In this document: positions 54,833-64,000 of the stretch, one piece after another
Layout: each line of letters begins with the position of its first letter
Numbering within the stretch: position 1 is the stretch's first letter
The notes under the pieces: generated by a model
The model's input: only the letters and a program-made list of their open reading frames with translations
Told to the model about the DNA's origin: nothing
Database searches by the model: none
Source of the DNA: Tetracentron sinense
Taxonomy: Eukaryota; Streptophyta; Magnoliopsida; Trochodendrales; Trochodendraceae
Length of the DNA: 64,000 nt
NCBI GenBank assembly: GCA_015143295.1
Contig: JABCRI010000943.1
Location: forward strand, 1 to 64,000
Reading direction: 5' to 3'
Translations under genes and position numbers: made by a program

Positions 54833-57800
54833 CTAGACAACGAAATCAGCGTCCGGTTCTGGAGCAATAACAAATGGAGCGTTAATTTCATTCTCGCCAT
54901 TAGTAGAGACAACCTCAGCGGGCAGAGTAGGAGCAGCGAAAATTGGTTTCTCTTGACCAGTGGTCTCAGTACGGACAGTCTCATCTTTTGAGTGCTGAGG
55001 AGATTCAGTCAGTCTTCCCTGCTCTCGGAGCTTCCTTAGGAGTATTTCTTCAGTCTCAGCCCGATCTTCGTCAAGCAATCGATCCATCTCCTTTTGGAAA
55101 TGGACCCGGAGATTCTTCGTTGTAGCTTCTTTAGCAGCAATAACCTCCTTGAGTTGTTCGATCAGAGTTTCTTTCTCAGCAGCCAAGGCTTCCTTCTCAG
55201 TATCGGAAGCTTCGAGCCGTCTGCGTAGAGTGTTTGAGAATTCATCCAGCTCGCTAATCCAGAGTACAGCTTGTTCAGCCTCTTCCATTGCTTTATTTTC
55301 TTCCTCTGTTGCTTTGCGAGCCTCTTCCTGAGCCGCATCTCGTTGTGTTATTGTTGAAGCTAGTTTGCCTTCAACATCATTTAGTTTAGCCCGAGTTTTT
55401 TCCAGTTTTTGGGTTAGCTCCGTTGTCTCTTCTGTCCTTCGCTCCAGATCGGCGACCTTTTCTTTCAGCTCATTAGAAGTGCGCTAGAGCTCTTCATATT
55501 CTTCGTGCATCCCCGCGAGCATGTTGTTTAACTGCGGAAAGAGAAGACATTATTGGTAGAAAGAGCATAGAATGACATATATCAGAATGTATGACTTAAG
55601 GAGTTTTACCATTGTGACAGCTCGGTTTGTGGTGCCGAACTTCCCCATCCAATGCATATCTTTTATATCACCAATATCCACAGGGAGCCTCATCGCTAAG
55701 CTCATCGCCGTGGCCACGTAGTCGTGATCCATCGTCGTGTGAGTCATGGTTGGGCGAGGGTATTCGCGTGGGAAGGTAAGGTTCCACTCCTCGGCAGCTT
55801 CTGTTGTGGTCTCCTCTCGTGGTGTGGCAGGATGAAGTAATGTTAGCAGCAGCAGTGGTGGCAGGAGAAGGAGAAAGAAGACTATCCATGGCAGTAGTAG
55901 GGGAAGTAGTCGGGATGATTGGAGTTTGGTGCTCTATCTGTCGCGACCCAAAACCCACCCTAGGAGTTAGAGTGAATCGTGGACGACTAAATCATGACTT
56001 ACATGACTTGCTTGACAAACCACCTGCAAAACACCCATAGAGCATATACAATAGAGGATAACAGCGGAAGCATAACTATAAAACACAGCGGAAGTCTAAC
56101 AAACCTCTAAGTATATACACATGGACCAAGTTTTAATACAAAGAAATCAAAACAAAGAAAGTGCGGACATGCCCGCCAAAATACATGGATATAATCACTC
56201 ATGCTCACCCACAACTAATCCACTCAGAATCTAACACTACCTACTGATAACCCTCTACGGGAGGTTCCTCCAAAGGCTCCTCGACGTACTCCTCCTCCAC
56301 CCATGGACCAGGAGCACAAACATCAAATGGAGCAGCAGCTCCCTCAGAACCTGCCGACATAAGAAGTACGGCTGAGCATGGAATACTCAGCGGGTACCAA
56401 ATACTAACCAACAGTTATAGCAAGAGATAGCAATGCATACCCAGGAAACAATATAGATATATATGAATCAGGAACAGTTAATATCATACAAGGAAATAAG
56501 GAAATTCATAATCATGCTTGCAGTTCATGAAAAGCCGATAAAACCCTTGAAATCTTGTGCACTTGACTTGACTGAAATTACCCTTTTTATGCTTGCAACC
56601 TTGTCTACCGTGTCATGCGTGTCATGCTTGTATCATGCGTGTCATGCTTGCTTGTTCTGAAAAGTAATCTACTTGTGAGGGAAGGGAGACCCTTCTTCCT
56701 AGAATGCTCATGCTTGTCCTTCCACTTGTGAGATGTCCTTGTGAGATGCACTTGGGAGGGAAGGAAGACCCTTCTTATGATATGTATGCACTTGCGAGGG
56801 AAGGGAGACCCTTCTTATAAAAATGCATGATTGTCTTGTCCTTGCCAAAAGCGAGGTAAACATATCGTAGGATATGCCCCACCTCTAAATCCCATTCTTG
56901 AAAGCCTCGGTAAATCATGTCACGTATGCGTGCTCGTGAGGTCGTATGCATACTTGCATTTGGAATTAAATATGGCATTTGAGTAATTCATAACACATAA
57001 CATCAATGATTTGAGCAATTTAGTATTCATATCATTTAGGGAAAGCGAACAATCACACTATCATGACCCTAGCAATTTCCATAAATCTTAAACATGCAAT
57101 TTCTTAATTTATTATTCATTTTATTCACCTTGGCATTTCATTAAACATGGTGCATTCATTATTTATTAACCCTACAACATGCTTTTCTAGGTGGGTTTTA
57201 CTCACATCACATATGTATGTTCATTATGGTTACAATGCCCTCCCCGTTCATCCATCACATCAATACACACGGCATCCAATCGCCCACATTCATCTCCATT
57301 CACCATTCACCATTCACCATTCACCATTCACAACCCATCTCATAATACATGGATGTATAAAGGAACACAAAGAAAATAAAGGAAAAGAAGAACTATAACT
57401 AAGAGGGTAGCAAGAAGTACCGACCTTGAAGAAATGAGGAAGAAACCCCTTCCAAAAACGACCGTGAGGTGCTGCCCTAGCTTGGGGAACGCTCTCCACG
57501 GGTGCTTGAGCTGTGATCTTGGAGAAAGGCCGGACTTGAAGTGATCTAGGGTCTCAAAACCCTTTGATTTCTCTTCCAAAGACAAGCCCTAAGTTGGAAT
57601 CGCCTTCTCCCCTTTCTCCTATTCTCTCAAACTCTCTAAGTGTCGAATGATGCCCTAAGGGCTCGGGCAAGACTCTTAAGGTAAGAGTAAACCGACCAAA
57701 AGACCATATTACCCTTACTGAAATTTCTGAAAAAACGCGAGTACCGAGCGATCGGTGTTAATGACCGATCGATCGGTGTGTTGACCGAGCTCTCGACCAA

Positions 57801-59650
57801 AAATCAACTCTCTGGAAAATTTCCCCATACAAAAATCTTGACCAGTCGATAGCTACATATCGATCGGTTTTGGACCGATCGATCGCTCTATGGACCGAGC
57901 GATCGGTTGCCTGCAGGTCCAAACTGTTTTGGCCATAACTTTTGACTCACTCGTCGGATTTTGACGATTCAACTTGCGTTGAGTTCGTACTTCGAAAAGG
58001 AACATTTTTGACGTTTCAGAATTTTCAATTTCTTCCTTATTTATTAATTGTACTACTTTAAAGGTAAAATGGCTATGAAAGTGTCATGCATTAAATGTGA
58101 AAAGGTCCAGGGCTCTACACTATCAGTGGTTCAACTCGAGCAGTTAGTTCCGGTTCTTCAGTCTCTGAGTCGATCGATGTCGGGACTAAGACAACCGCTT
58201 CTCTTTCTTGGCATTCTCGCATTCGTTGGTCGTGATCCGCATCACGTTGTGCTCGTTTGGCCATTATTGTCTTCAGGGCCGTGTCCCTTTTTCTCTTCTT
58301 AGCCTCCTTTTCCATTGTGATAAGGTGAGGAGGCTAGATGGACCTTGTAGTTCGTGGTTTTCGGAGTAGTGAGGGCATCGGTTTGGTCATTTCCCGTTTA
58401 GTTCGTTGAGCAGTAGGAGCAATAGGAGTAGTGGAAACAGTGATTTGTGGTGCACTCTCTTCAGGTTCAAGATCTTGCAGAGGCCTCCAGGTAACTTACT
58501 CGTTTCCTTTTTTGCTACGGATGTTCTGTAGTAGTTGTTCTTCTTTGGCGGTAAGCGCTGCGAAGCGTGGTTTGGAGATTTCAGTTGTACACAAAAGAGA
58601 AAGTTCATCAGTGGCAAAGGAGTTGTATAGTGGAGGTATGCAGTGGAGTAAGGTAGCGTGCAGTGGAGCAAAATCATCAACCTGTCGTAAATGTGTTGGG
58701 GACGGGTCGAGCAATCTTTGCTCTCCAGACGCCAGAAACGATGAATGACATCTCTTTCCAGTCCCGTTCTACATTAGGGAGATGTGTGCTAATGTCGGGG
58801 ACTTTGGGTCGTTGGCTCCAAGTGAAATAAGTATTTTCTCCATCTTTAGGAATTCCCCGTCACTTCATCACATGACGGAAGTGGAAGACGTGCCTAGCCT
58901 CTACATTGTATCCGTCTCTATTGAACTTGGTCATCAGAGACATGTACTTATAAAATTTTAGGTGCATTTGACCCGGGGCTATTTGGAGGGCCCGCAAGGA
59001 CAGAGTCAACAACGGGATCTAGTGGAAACCATTGTCCAGCTTCGAATTGAGCAAGGTAGACAACGGTGTAAGTAGAGTGGTGGTCAATATGAATGTCTTC
59101 CTGCTTAAAATGCAGATGAACGTGAGGAATTTGGTATCAGTTTCTGTAGTGGTTGAAGGCATATCTATATATTGGTTTGGTTTTTGCTTTGAGAATATTA
59201 GCAACGACACCGTGCGGAGCGCTGCCGGAGCAACTGACTTCATCAGCGTTGTCAACTCGAATCATCTCAACAGACATTACGAAAAAGCAGAGGAGCAGAC
59301 AGTAAAGGCAAAGGGAAGACGGAGTATAGAGAGCATGTATTTAAGAACTAAGGATGAAGGGGAGCAATACAACTAAAAAGAAAAAAAAAAGGGGTGAACC
59401 AGAGTAAAACAGAATAGCAAGAGAGTCTTACCAAGCAGAATGCCATGATAAAAATTGGAGAAACAAAGAGCTGCAAATCGTCGATGAGTGGAAAATCCGG
59501 CAAAGTAACAATGCAAGAGTTCGAATGAAGAAGAAGAAGATTTGTGTATCTTTCTTTAAAGGATTGTGCTAAAATGCCAAAGACGAGTATAACCTCAAAC
59601 GTAGACATGCATCTGAACCAGTGACGGGGTAAGATAGTCATTTCCATAAA
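54833..59650 (-). pseudogene. Tat2 extra ORF, antisense, split by a nested solo LTR
   Basis: The last part (55288-54833) encodes a coiled coil with MDRLLDEDRAETE and LREQGRLTES. It matches the Tat1 extra ORF (LLDEDRAETEKEVL, LRQQGRL). An intron of about 79 nt is suggested at 55610-55532 (GTAAAA donor, CCGCAG acceptor). Protein-like sequence upstream (about 59000-58150) includes FYKYMSLMTKFNRDGYN and NTYFTWSQRPKVP. A 2.18 kb solo LTR interrupts it. Function unknown; broken. Confidence 0.6.
55939..58119. mobile_element. Solo LTR nested in Tat2, 2.18 kb
   Basis: Starts TGTCGCGACCCAAAACCC and ends GGTCCAGGGCTCTACA, with target duplication CTATC (55934-55938 and 58120-58124). No coding domains inside. 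Local repeats: 'gagggaag(g/a)gagacccttctt' three times at 56678-56818, 'ttcaccattcaccattcacc' at 57297-57330, and GATCGATCGGT-type palindromes at 57740-57915. It interrupts the antisense extra ORF, so it is younger than Tat2. Confidence 0.88.
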
Positions 59651-59995
59651 TCCAAATATAGCGTGTCAGACTAATCCTCTTGTAGGACGAAATTGGCTTT
59701 CATCTCAGACGCATACCTCAGCGGTAGTGAGGGTATGATTGTCTTTTAGATCAAACAAAGTAACCGTCAGAGCAAATGAAGCACTTCGAGAATTGTGAGG
59801 CAATGATGACAACCTGCCACGCATTAATGAGCCATGACATATTCTGAGAACGTGCTACAGCTGGCGCGGCGATTCAGCTTAGCGTACAGAGCAGGCAACA
59901 CTTCGGTGTCTATGGGCAAACGGTATTCTTCTTCTAGAGTACTGAGAGGTTTATGAAACTTTGAACTACGTTCAAAGCATTATAAAGGAGCTAAT

Positions 59996-60821
59996 TGTAA
60001 GGGTTAAAATTCATAATTTATCTAAGTATTGTGACAACGAGCATATTTTTGGTATTAAACGGTGGATACGAGCTTGTATGTGTTTTGAGTACGTCTTCGT
60101 TGTGCGTATGACAACGGACCAGTCGTGCTCCTCACAACAGAAACGTTGTCTGCTAGACAACAAATTCGTAGTCATCCAGACAGCAGTATCGTCCTCGTTG
60201 CGAACAATGGACTTATGCTTTATTTCGACAGTAAGATCGACTTTTAGGATCCGATCCTCCGGAAACAATCATTTGTCTCTGACATTAGGTAAAATTACTG
60301 TCTTGACATTTATTGCTAGTCACCTCAAATGAGTTTTCGACCTAAAGCCGACTTAGAAATTGTAGGCTCACACGTGTGACACGTAAGGCTCCAAATCTGT
60401 CTGACATATTTGGTAATGAGTGGCAAGCTAATGACATGGTCATCCAAGTTATCAATGGTCATCTATGAGCATCCTGAGCTGAAACCTATAAATACCCCCA
60501 GAGACCCAGTGCCTAAGGATCATCAGGAAAAATCCGAAAATTATTAATAGATCTATTGTGCATTTCGGAGTAAATCACATAAGTGTTCATATTTCCCAGT
60601 ATTTATCCAGGAATACAGTGCCGTAACTTTCATCTTAGAACTCTATCTCTCAGTGCTTTAGTGATAATATGTCTTTACTATTTATCATCTTCTTCACATA
60701 CTAACTTTAGCATCGGAGTGTAGGACAGGGTTCAAACCCTCCACCTTCAACCTTCTACCAGTAAACCAGAGCTTTCGTAGCAGCTACTAACGCGTGGCGA
60801 GTCCGGGAAATTTCCCCCACA
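59996..60821 (+). repeat. Tat2 3' LTR
   Basis: 826 bp, TGTAAGGGTTAAAATTC..TTTCCCCCACA, preceded by 'ttataaaggagctaat'. Pairs with 52367-53172. Confidence 0.88.
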
Positions 60822-60826
60822 GTTAA

Positions 60827-62283
60827 TGTTCTTATTTTTTTTTTCATTCATGACAACTAAAGGAAAATTTTTGGGCACCTTCTCCAGTAAATTTTCTTAG
60901 TTCTTTATGTTGTAGGAAATTGTTGTGGTTGGCTTAACATTTTCTATTTTAATAATTAGAAAACTTAAAAGTATCTATGTGGTTTTGAACAAGTTGGAAA
61001 TTATACAGTAGTCACACAGTGAGTTATGAAACATCCAGATGAGTATAAGTTTCCACCATGTGCCAGAACTTCTTAGAATCCTTGGTGTGGTTCCACTCTT
61101 TTTAAAACTTCCATTTATCACATGAGATCTACCGCATGGAGAGGTTCCACTCTTTATCCCTCACTGGTAGTCTTCTCGAACTTTTTTTTAGATTTTGTGA
61201 AAGGAAAAAGTAGAAGAGGAGAAGAGATAAGAAAGATGGGGATAGAAGCCGAAGGTGCTTGGCTGCATGCCACTGATGCCAGCAACTTTCCTTCTTTCTA
61301 GGTTTTCATTTCTCCCTTTTGGTTTTTTAGCAACGAGTTGGACAGAAGGTGCTGAAGTCAATCACAGGAAAATGGGTGAGATGATTTTAGGGACACATGA
61401 CATGTTTTAGTCACAGGATCTGTGTGCACACCAAACAGTTTCCCCTGGATGTTATCGGTGTAAGGGAATATTGGTAAAGTGTTTAAAGTTCGACTCGTGA
61501 TTCTCTCAAATTTTATCCGGATAGAGCCCGGTTACAACACAAAAGCCACTATATCTGCTCTTTTAACTCTTGTTAACAATTTTAACTTTTACAACTAATT
61601 TTTTTTTCTTCTGGGAACCAAGGTTAGATGGTTAAACCCCAAGAGTTAGTGAATCTTAACCACAATTTAGGGGCATTAAAAAAAAACACGTGTTGACCTG
61701 TGGGACGTTAACTACTCCTTGAAGTTCGGTTACAACTTGAGAGAATTTCGAGTCTTAAACTTCAATACACTTTTATCTCTATCCAATAAACATTCTTTTT
61801 AGATAAAATTGTTTTACGTAAATATACATATGGGAATTCGCGAGACACTTGCTACTGTTAAGAATATGTGTTCTCTAGAAAAGCCCAAATTCTGGCCACC
61901 TCAATAGCAATAAAGCAAGAGAACAGTGGGCTTTCCTTTACTTTACACCACTTTCTCTTGAAACGAACACCGCGAAAGAAAAAGAAAAAGAAAGTAAAAG
62001 TAAATGTAAAAAAAATAGAAAGAAAAACAAAAGCAAATTTTTTTTTTGTAATTTATACATCCTTGTTTAGATGCTAAGAAAGGAAAAAAAAAAAAAAGAA
62101 GAGGTCTTGAGGAGTAGTGGAGGCGGCTGCGTAAAAGTGTTAGTGGTAGATAGACTTTAGGACAAGACATGAAGTTGGAGATTTTTTCTCCAAATCCAAG
62201 GTTTTTATAAGAAAATAAATCCTTATTTTGGAAGAAAATTAGATGCTTATTTTCTCCCATTTTTATTTTCTACAATAATTTTA
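60827..62283. other. Non-coding end of block B
   Basis: Matches 30604-30869 and 32725-33905, uninterrupted where block A has the 1.86 kb solo LTR. Contains dispersed repeat R at 61670-62080. No gene seen. Confidence 0.65.
61670..62080. repeat. Dispersed repeat R, block B copy
   Basis: Same sequence as 27462-27840 and 33320-33710, from 'aatttaggggcattaaaa' to 'ctcttgaaacgaacac'. Confidence 0.7.
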
Positions 62284-62289
62284 TTTGTA

Positions 62290-63335
62290 ATGAAACCTTG
62301 AAAAAAATAGATCTTCTTTTACTTTTTTTTTTCCACCCCTAAAAAATAGTAACCATCTAGTTAGAGGTCGAGTTAAGACTTTCTTGTAGGAGGTAAGCGA
62401 TGGTTGATTGAAAATATGAGCAATTGTTGATAGATTTGTGGAGAATGATTAGGCAGATAGGAAATATTCAGAGACTATGTGGATGGAGGGTTCAAGGAGT
62501 TGCTTAAGAAATATTCCGATTTGTTTTCGACTAGTTCTTACTGGTGTTCAAAACCAGTCAACTAATTTTAGTCAAGAGTATTCTATTTTTTGACTGGCTA
62601 AAAACCAGTCTACTGATTTGTGGAGGCACACAAAACCAGTTGATTGATTCTATCGCTACATAGTTTTAAAGCCTCTAACGGCTAGTTTTTAATGGCTCTA
62701 TTTGCATTCATTGAACCTCTAACGACCATAAAACTTCTTGAGCTATAAATTGAGATGATTTATGACCTAAATTAAGAACTCATATCATTCTATTACTCAC
62801 CCAATCATTTATTGTCCATCATTTGGGCTTTTTCAAGATCATTTGAGCTATTTAACTCCAATTTTTGGGAGATTTTTAGTGGTCGTTAAAGTAATCTTTC
62901 AGCTCATATAAGAAACGTTTTCAAGATTATAAAATGTTATACATCTATTGTATTGGAAATCAGGAATTGGTGGATTCTTGTGTTGAAGCGGGAAGCTTCG
63001 GGAAAAAGAAAGTCAAGATGGGATTCTTTTGTAAGTGTAAAGTTTGATCTTCGCCCATAAGAAGATCATGCGATTAGTGGATCGTGGTGAATCCTCAAAT
63101 GGATTGCGAGGCGGGGACATAAGCGGGAATGCCGAATCTTGAAAGCATATCTTGTGTTTGCTTTCTCTTTTTTTTCTCTTTATTTATTTATTATTGCATT
63201 GATTATAAAATTGTTAGAATTCATTTCCTTTGTTATTAAAGTAATTAAAATTCTGCAAAAGGGATTAGGAATAAATTTTATTTTGTCAAAACCCTATTCA
63301 CCCTCCCCCCTCTAGGGTCTAATACTTGGGCAACA
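62290..63335 (+). mobile_element. Possible SIRE-type copia LTR remnant
   Basis: Contains 'taacggctagtttttaatgg', 'gagctataaattgagatga' (TATA-like) and a terminus-like 'ttcaccctcccccctctagg', which resemble SIRE-lineage LTRs. No partner LTR, TSD or coding sequence is visible. The limits are guesses. Confidence 0.35.
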
Positions 63336-64000
63336 CATGCATGCTATCACCACCTTCATTAAATGCATTCCCATGCGTCATGCAAAAGCGGTGCCCTAGT
63401 GTAACTCGTGCATCTGCAGAGGTAATCCGTTGCCCTTTACACCTTATCATGGTAGCTGTTAAGATATTTGAGTCACTTTGTCAATGGTTTTAACAAGGTC
63501 AATTCTTATAATCATCGATTTCAATTCTCATCATTGTGAGCATGGATTTTTACCCCACTCTCACAATTGTGGTTTGACTTGAGAGTCGCCAGCTATTCAT
63601 TCTTAGGGATAGGTCCCAGATGGTTGGATAAGGTCTTAATGGTCTTTATAGAGTAAGGGTAAGTGGTTCGATTAAGCCCCGGGGAGGAAGGCGTTAGACA
63701 CCCCAAGACCCCCGTTTCACAACAGTTACATATTACCTAAATTTAAGCCAATTTTAATTTCAATATTAATTAAAATGTTAAAGTGTTTAACCGAGTGCAA
63801 ATCCAAGAAATATAGAAAGCTAGATGGCTAGGGTCGAACCCGAGTAGAGTTGCCTACATATTCACAATGTGAGATCAGACCGAGCGTAGTTCTGGCATAT
63901 GAGCCCGTGCCAAGGTTAGGGGTATGTGTGTGTGTGCATAGGGTAGTCAAGGGTCTAGCCCATAGGCTAGGGTTTAATTGACCGGGGAGGTCAAGTGTGC
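63336..64000. other. Unassigned non-coding sequence, perhaps LTR-derived
   Basis: 'gagagtcgccagctattcat' and 'ggcgttagacaccccaagac' resemble motifs common in plant gypsy LTRs. Nothing else supported. Confidence 0.3.

Larger units (their letters stand above)
52367..60821 (+). mobile_element. Tat-lineage LTR retrotransposon Tat2, no recognisable pol
   Basis: 8.46 kb with two LTRs (52367-53172 and 59996-60821) and target duplication GTTAA (52362-52366 and 60822-60826). Block A keeps the empty site at 30599-30603. After the 5' LTR comes TTGGCGTCGTTTGTGGGAA (primer binding site, Tat form), a gag remnant, non-coding DNA, and an extra ORF antisense to gag. I see no RT or integrase, so it looks non-autonomous. 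The LTRs differ at roughly 6-8% of positions by eye, older than the 4.9 kb copia. A solo LTR (55939-58119) is nested inside. Broken. Confidence 0.9.
43001..62283. repeat. Segmental duplication, block B
   Basis: Same order of landmarks as block A: copia 3' half, flank, DUF674 gene with flanks, shared non-coding segments. The left edge is sharp: chromovirus RT sequence joins copia at 'gttacct(c)cgtcccagc', matching 11587 onward. The right edge is near 62283. It is enlarged by its own insertions (MITEs, the 50710 element, Tat2). Confidence 0.85.

Noticed and set aside
56611-56655. CRISPR-like spacing of 'catgcgtgtcatgcttg' repeats
   Set aside because: Only short adjacent repeats in a plant LTR, with no spacer structure or cas genes.
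57147-57398. His/Ser/Pro-rich ORF
   Set aside because: Caused by the 'ttcaccattcacc' microsatellite inside the nested solo LTR.

Overview
This window is repeat-rich nuclear DNA of a flowering plant. The signs are Ty3/gypsy Tat-lineage and chromovirus elements, Ty1/copia elements, CACTA, MULE-type and Emigrant-type DNA transposons, and two intron-containing copies of a plant-specific DUF674 gene. I cannot name the species. No tRNA, rRNA, CRISPR or bacterial-type operon is visible.

Layout: (1) 1-9.2 kb, a minus-strand Tat-lineage gypsy element (Tat1) with one LTR inside the window; its other end lies before base 1. (2) 9.2-13.6 kb, the 3' part of a plus-strand copia element. (3) About 11.6-33.9 kb, block A of a segmental duplication, carrying DUF674 gene A (25351-26163, minus). 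(4) 33.9-43.0 kb, a spacer made of a chromovirus fragment split by a 6.4 kb CACTA transposon. The CACTA carries a phytocyanin-like first-exon fragment and a LINE fragment. (5) 43.0-62.3 kb, block B of the duplication, starting abruptly inside the same copia and carrying DUF674 gene B (48149-48961, minus). (6) 62.3-64 kb, probable LTR-derived sequence.

Blocks A and B share the same order of single-copy landmarks: copia 3' end, AT-rich flank, DUF674 gene, then shared non-coding segments. They differ by insertions, and most of these can be dated relative to the duplication because the other block keeps the empty site. A-only insertions are a 1.77 kb foldback array (14006-15773), a complete copia (18177-23096, TSD CAAGG), an Emigrant-type element (23891-24523) and a 1.86 kb solo LTR (30870-32724, TSD TGGAG). 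B-only insertions are four short MULE-type MITEs, a 1.27 kb TIR element (50710-51979) and an 8.5 kb Tat-lineage element, Tat2 (52367-60821, TSD GTTAA), which itself holds a 2.18 kb solo LTR (55939-58119, TSD CTATC).

The only host genes I can support are the two DUF674 copies, each predicted at 231 aa from two exons separated by a 117-nt intron. The most unusual structures are the giant foldback array and the sequence module it shares with other foldback elements, palindrome arrays in the Tat LTRs, the antisense extra ORF shared by two Tat elements, and the CACTA with captured host sequence.
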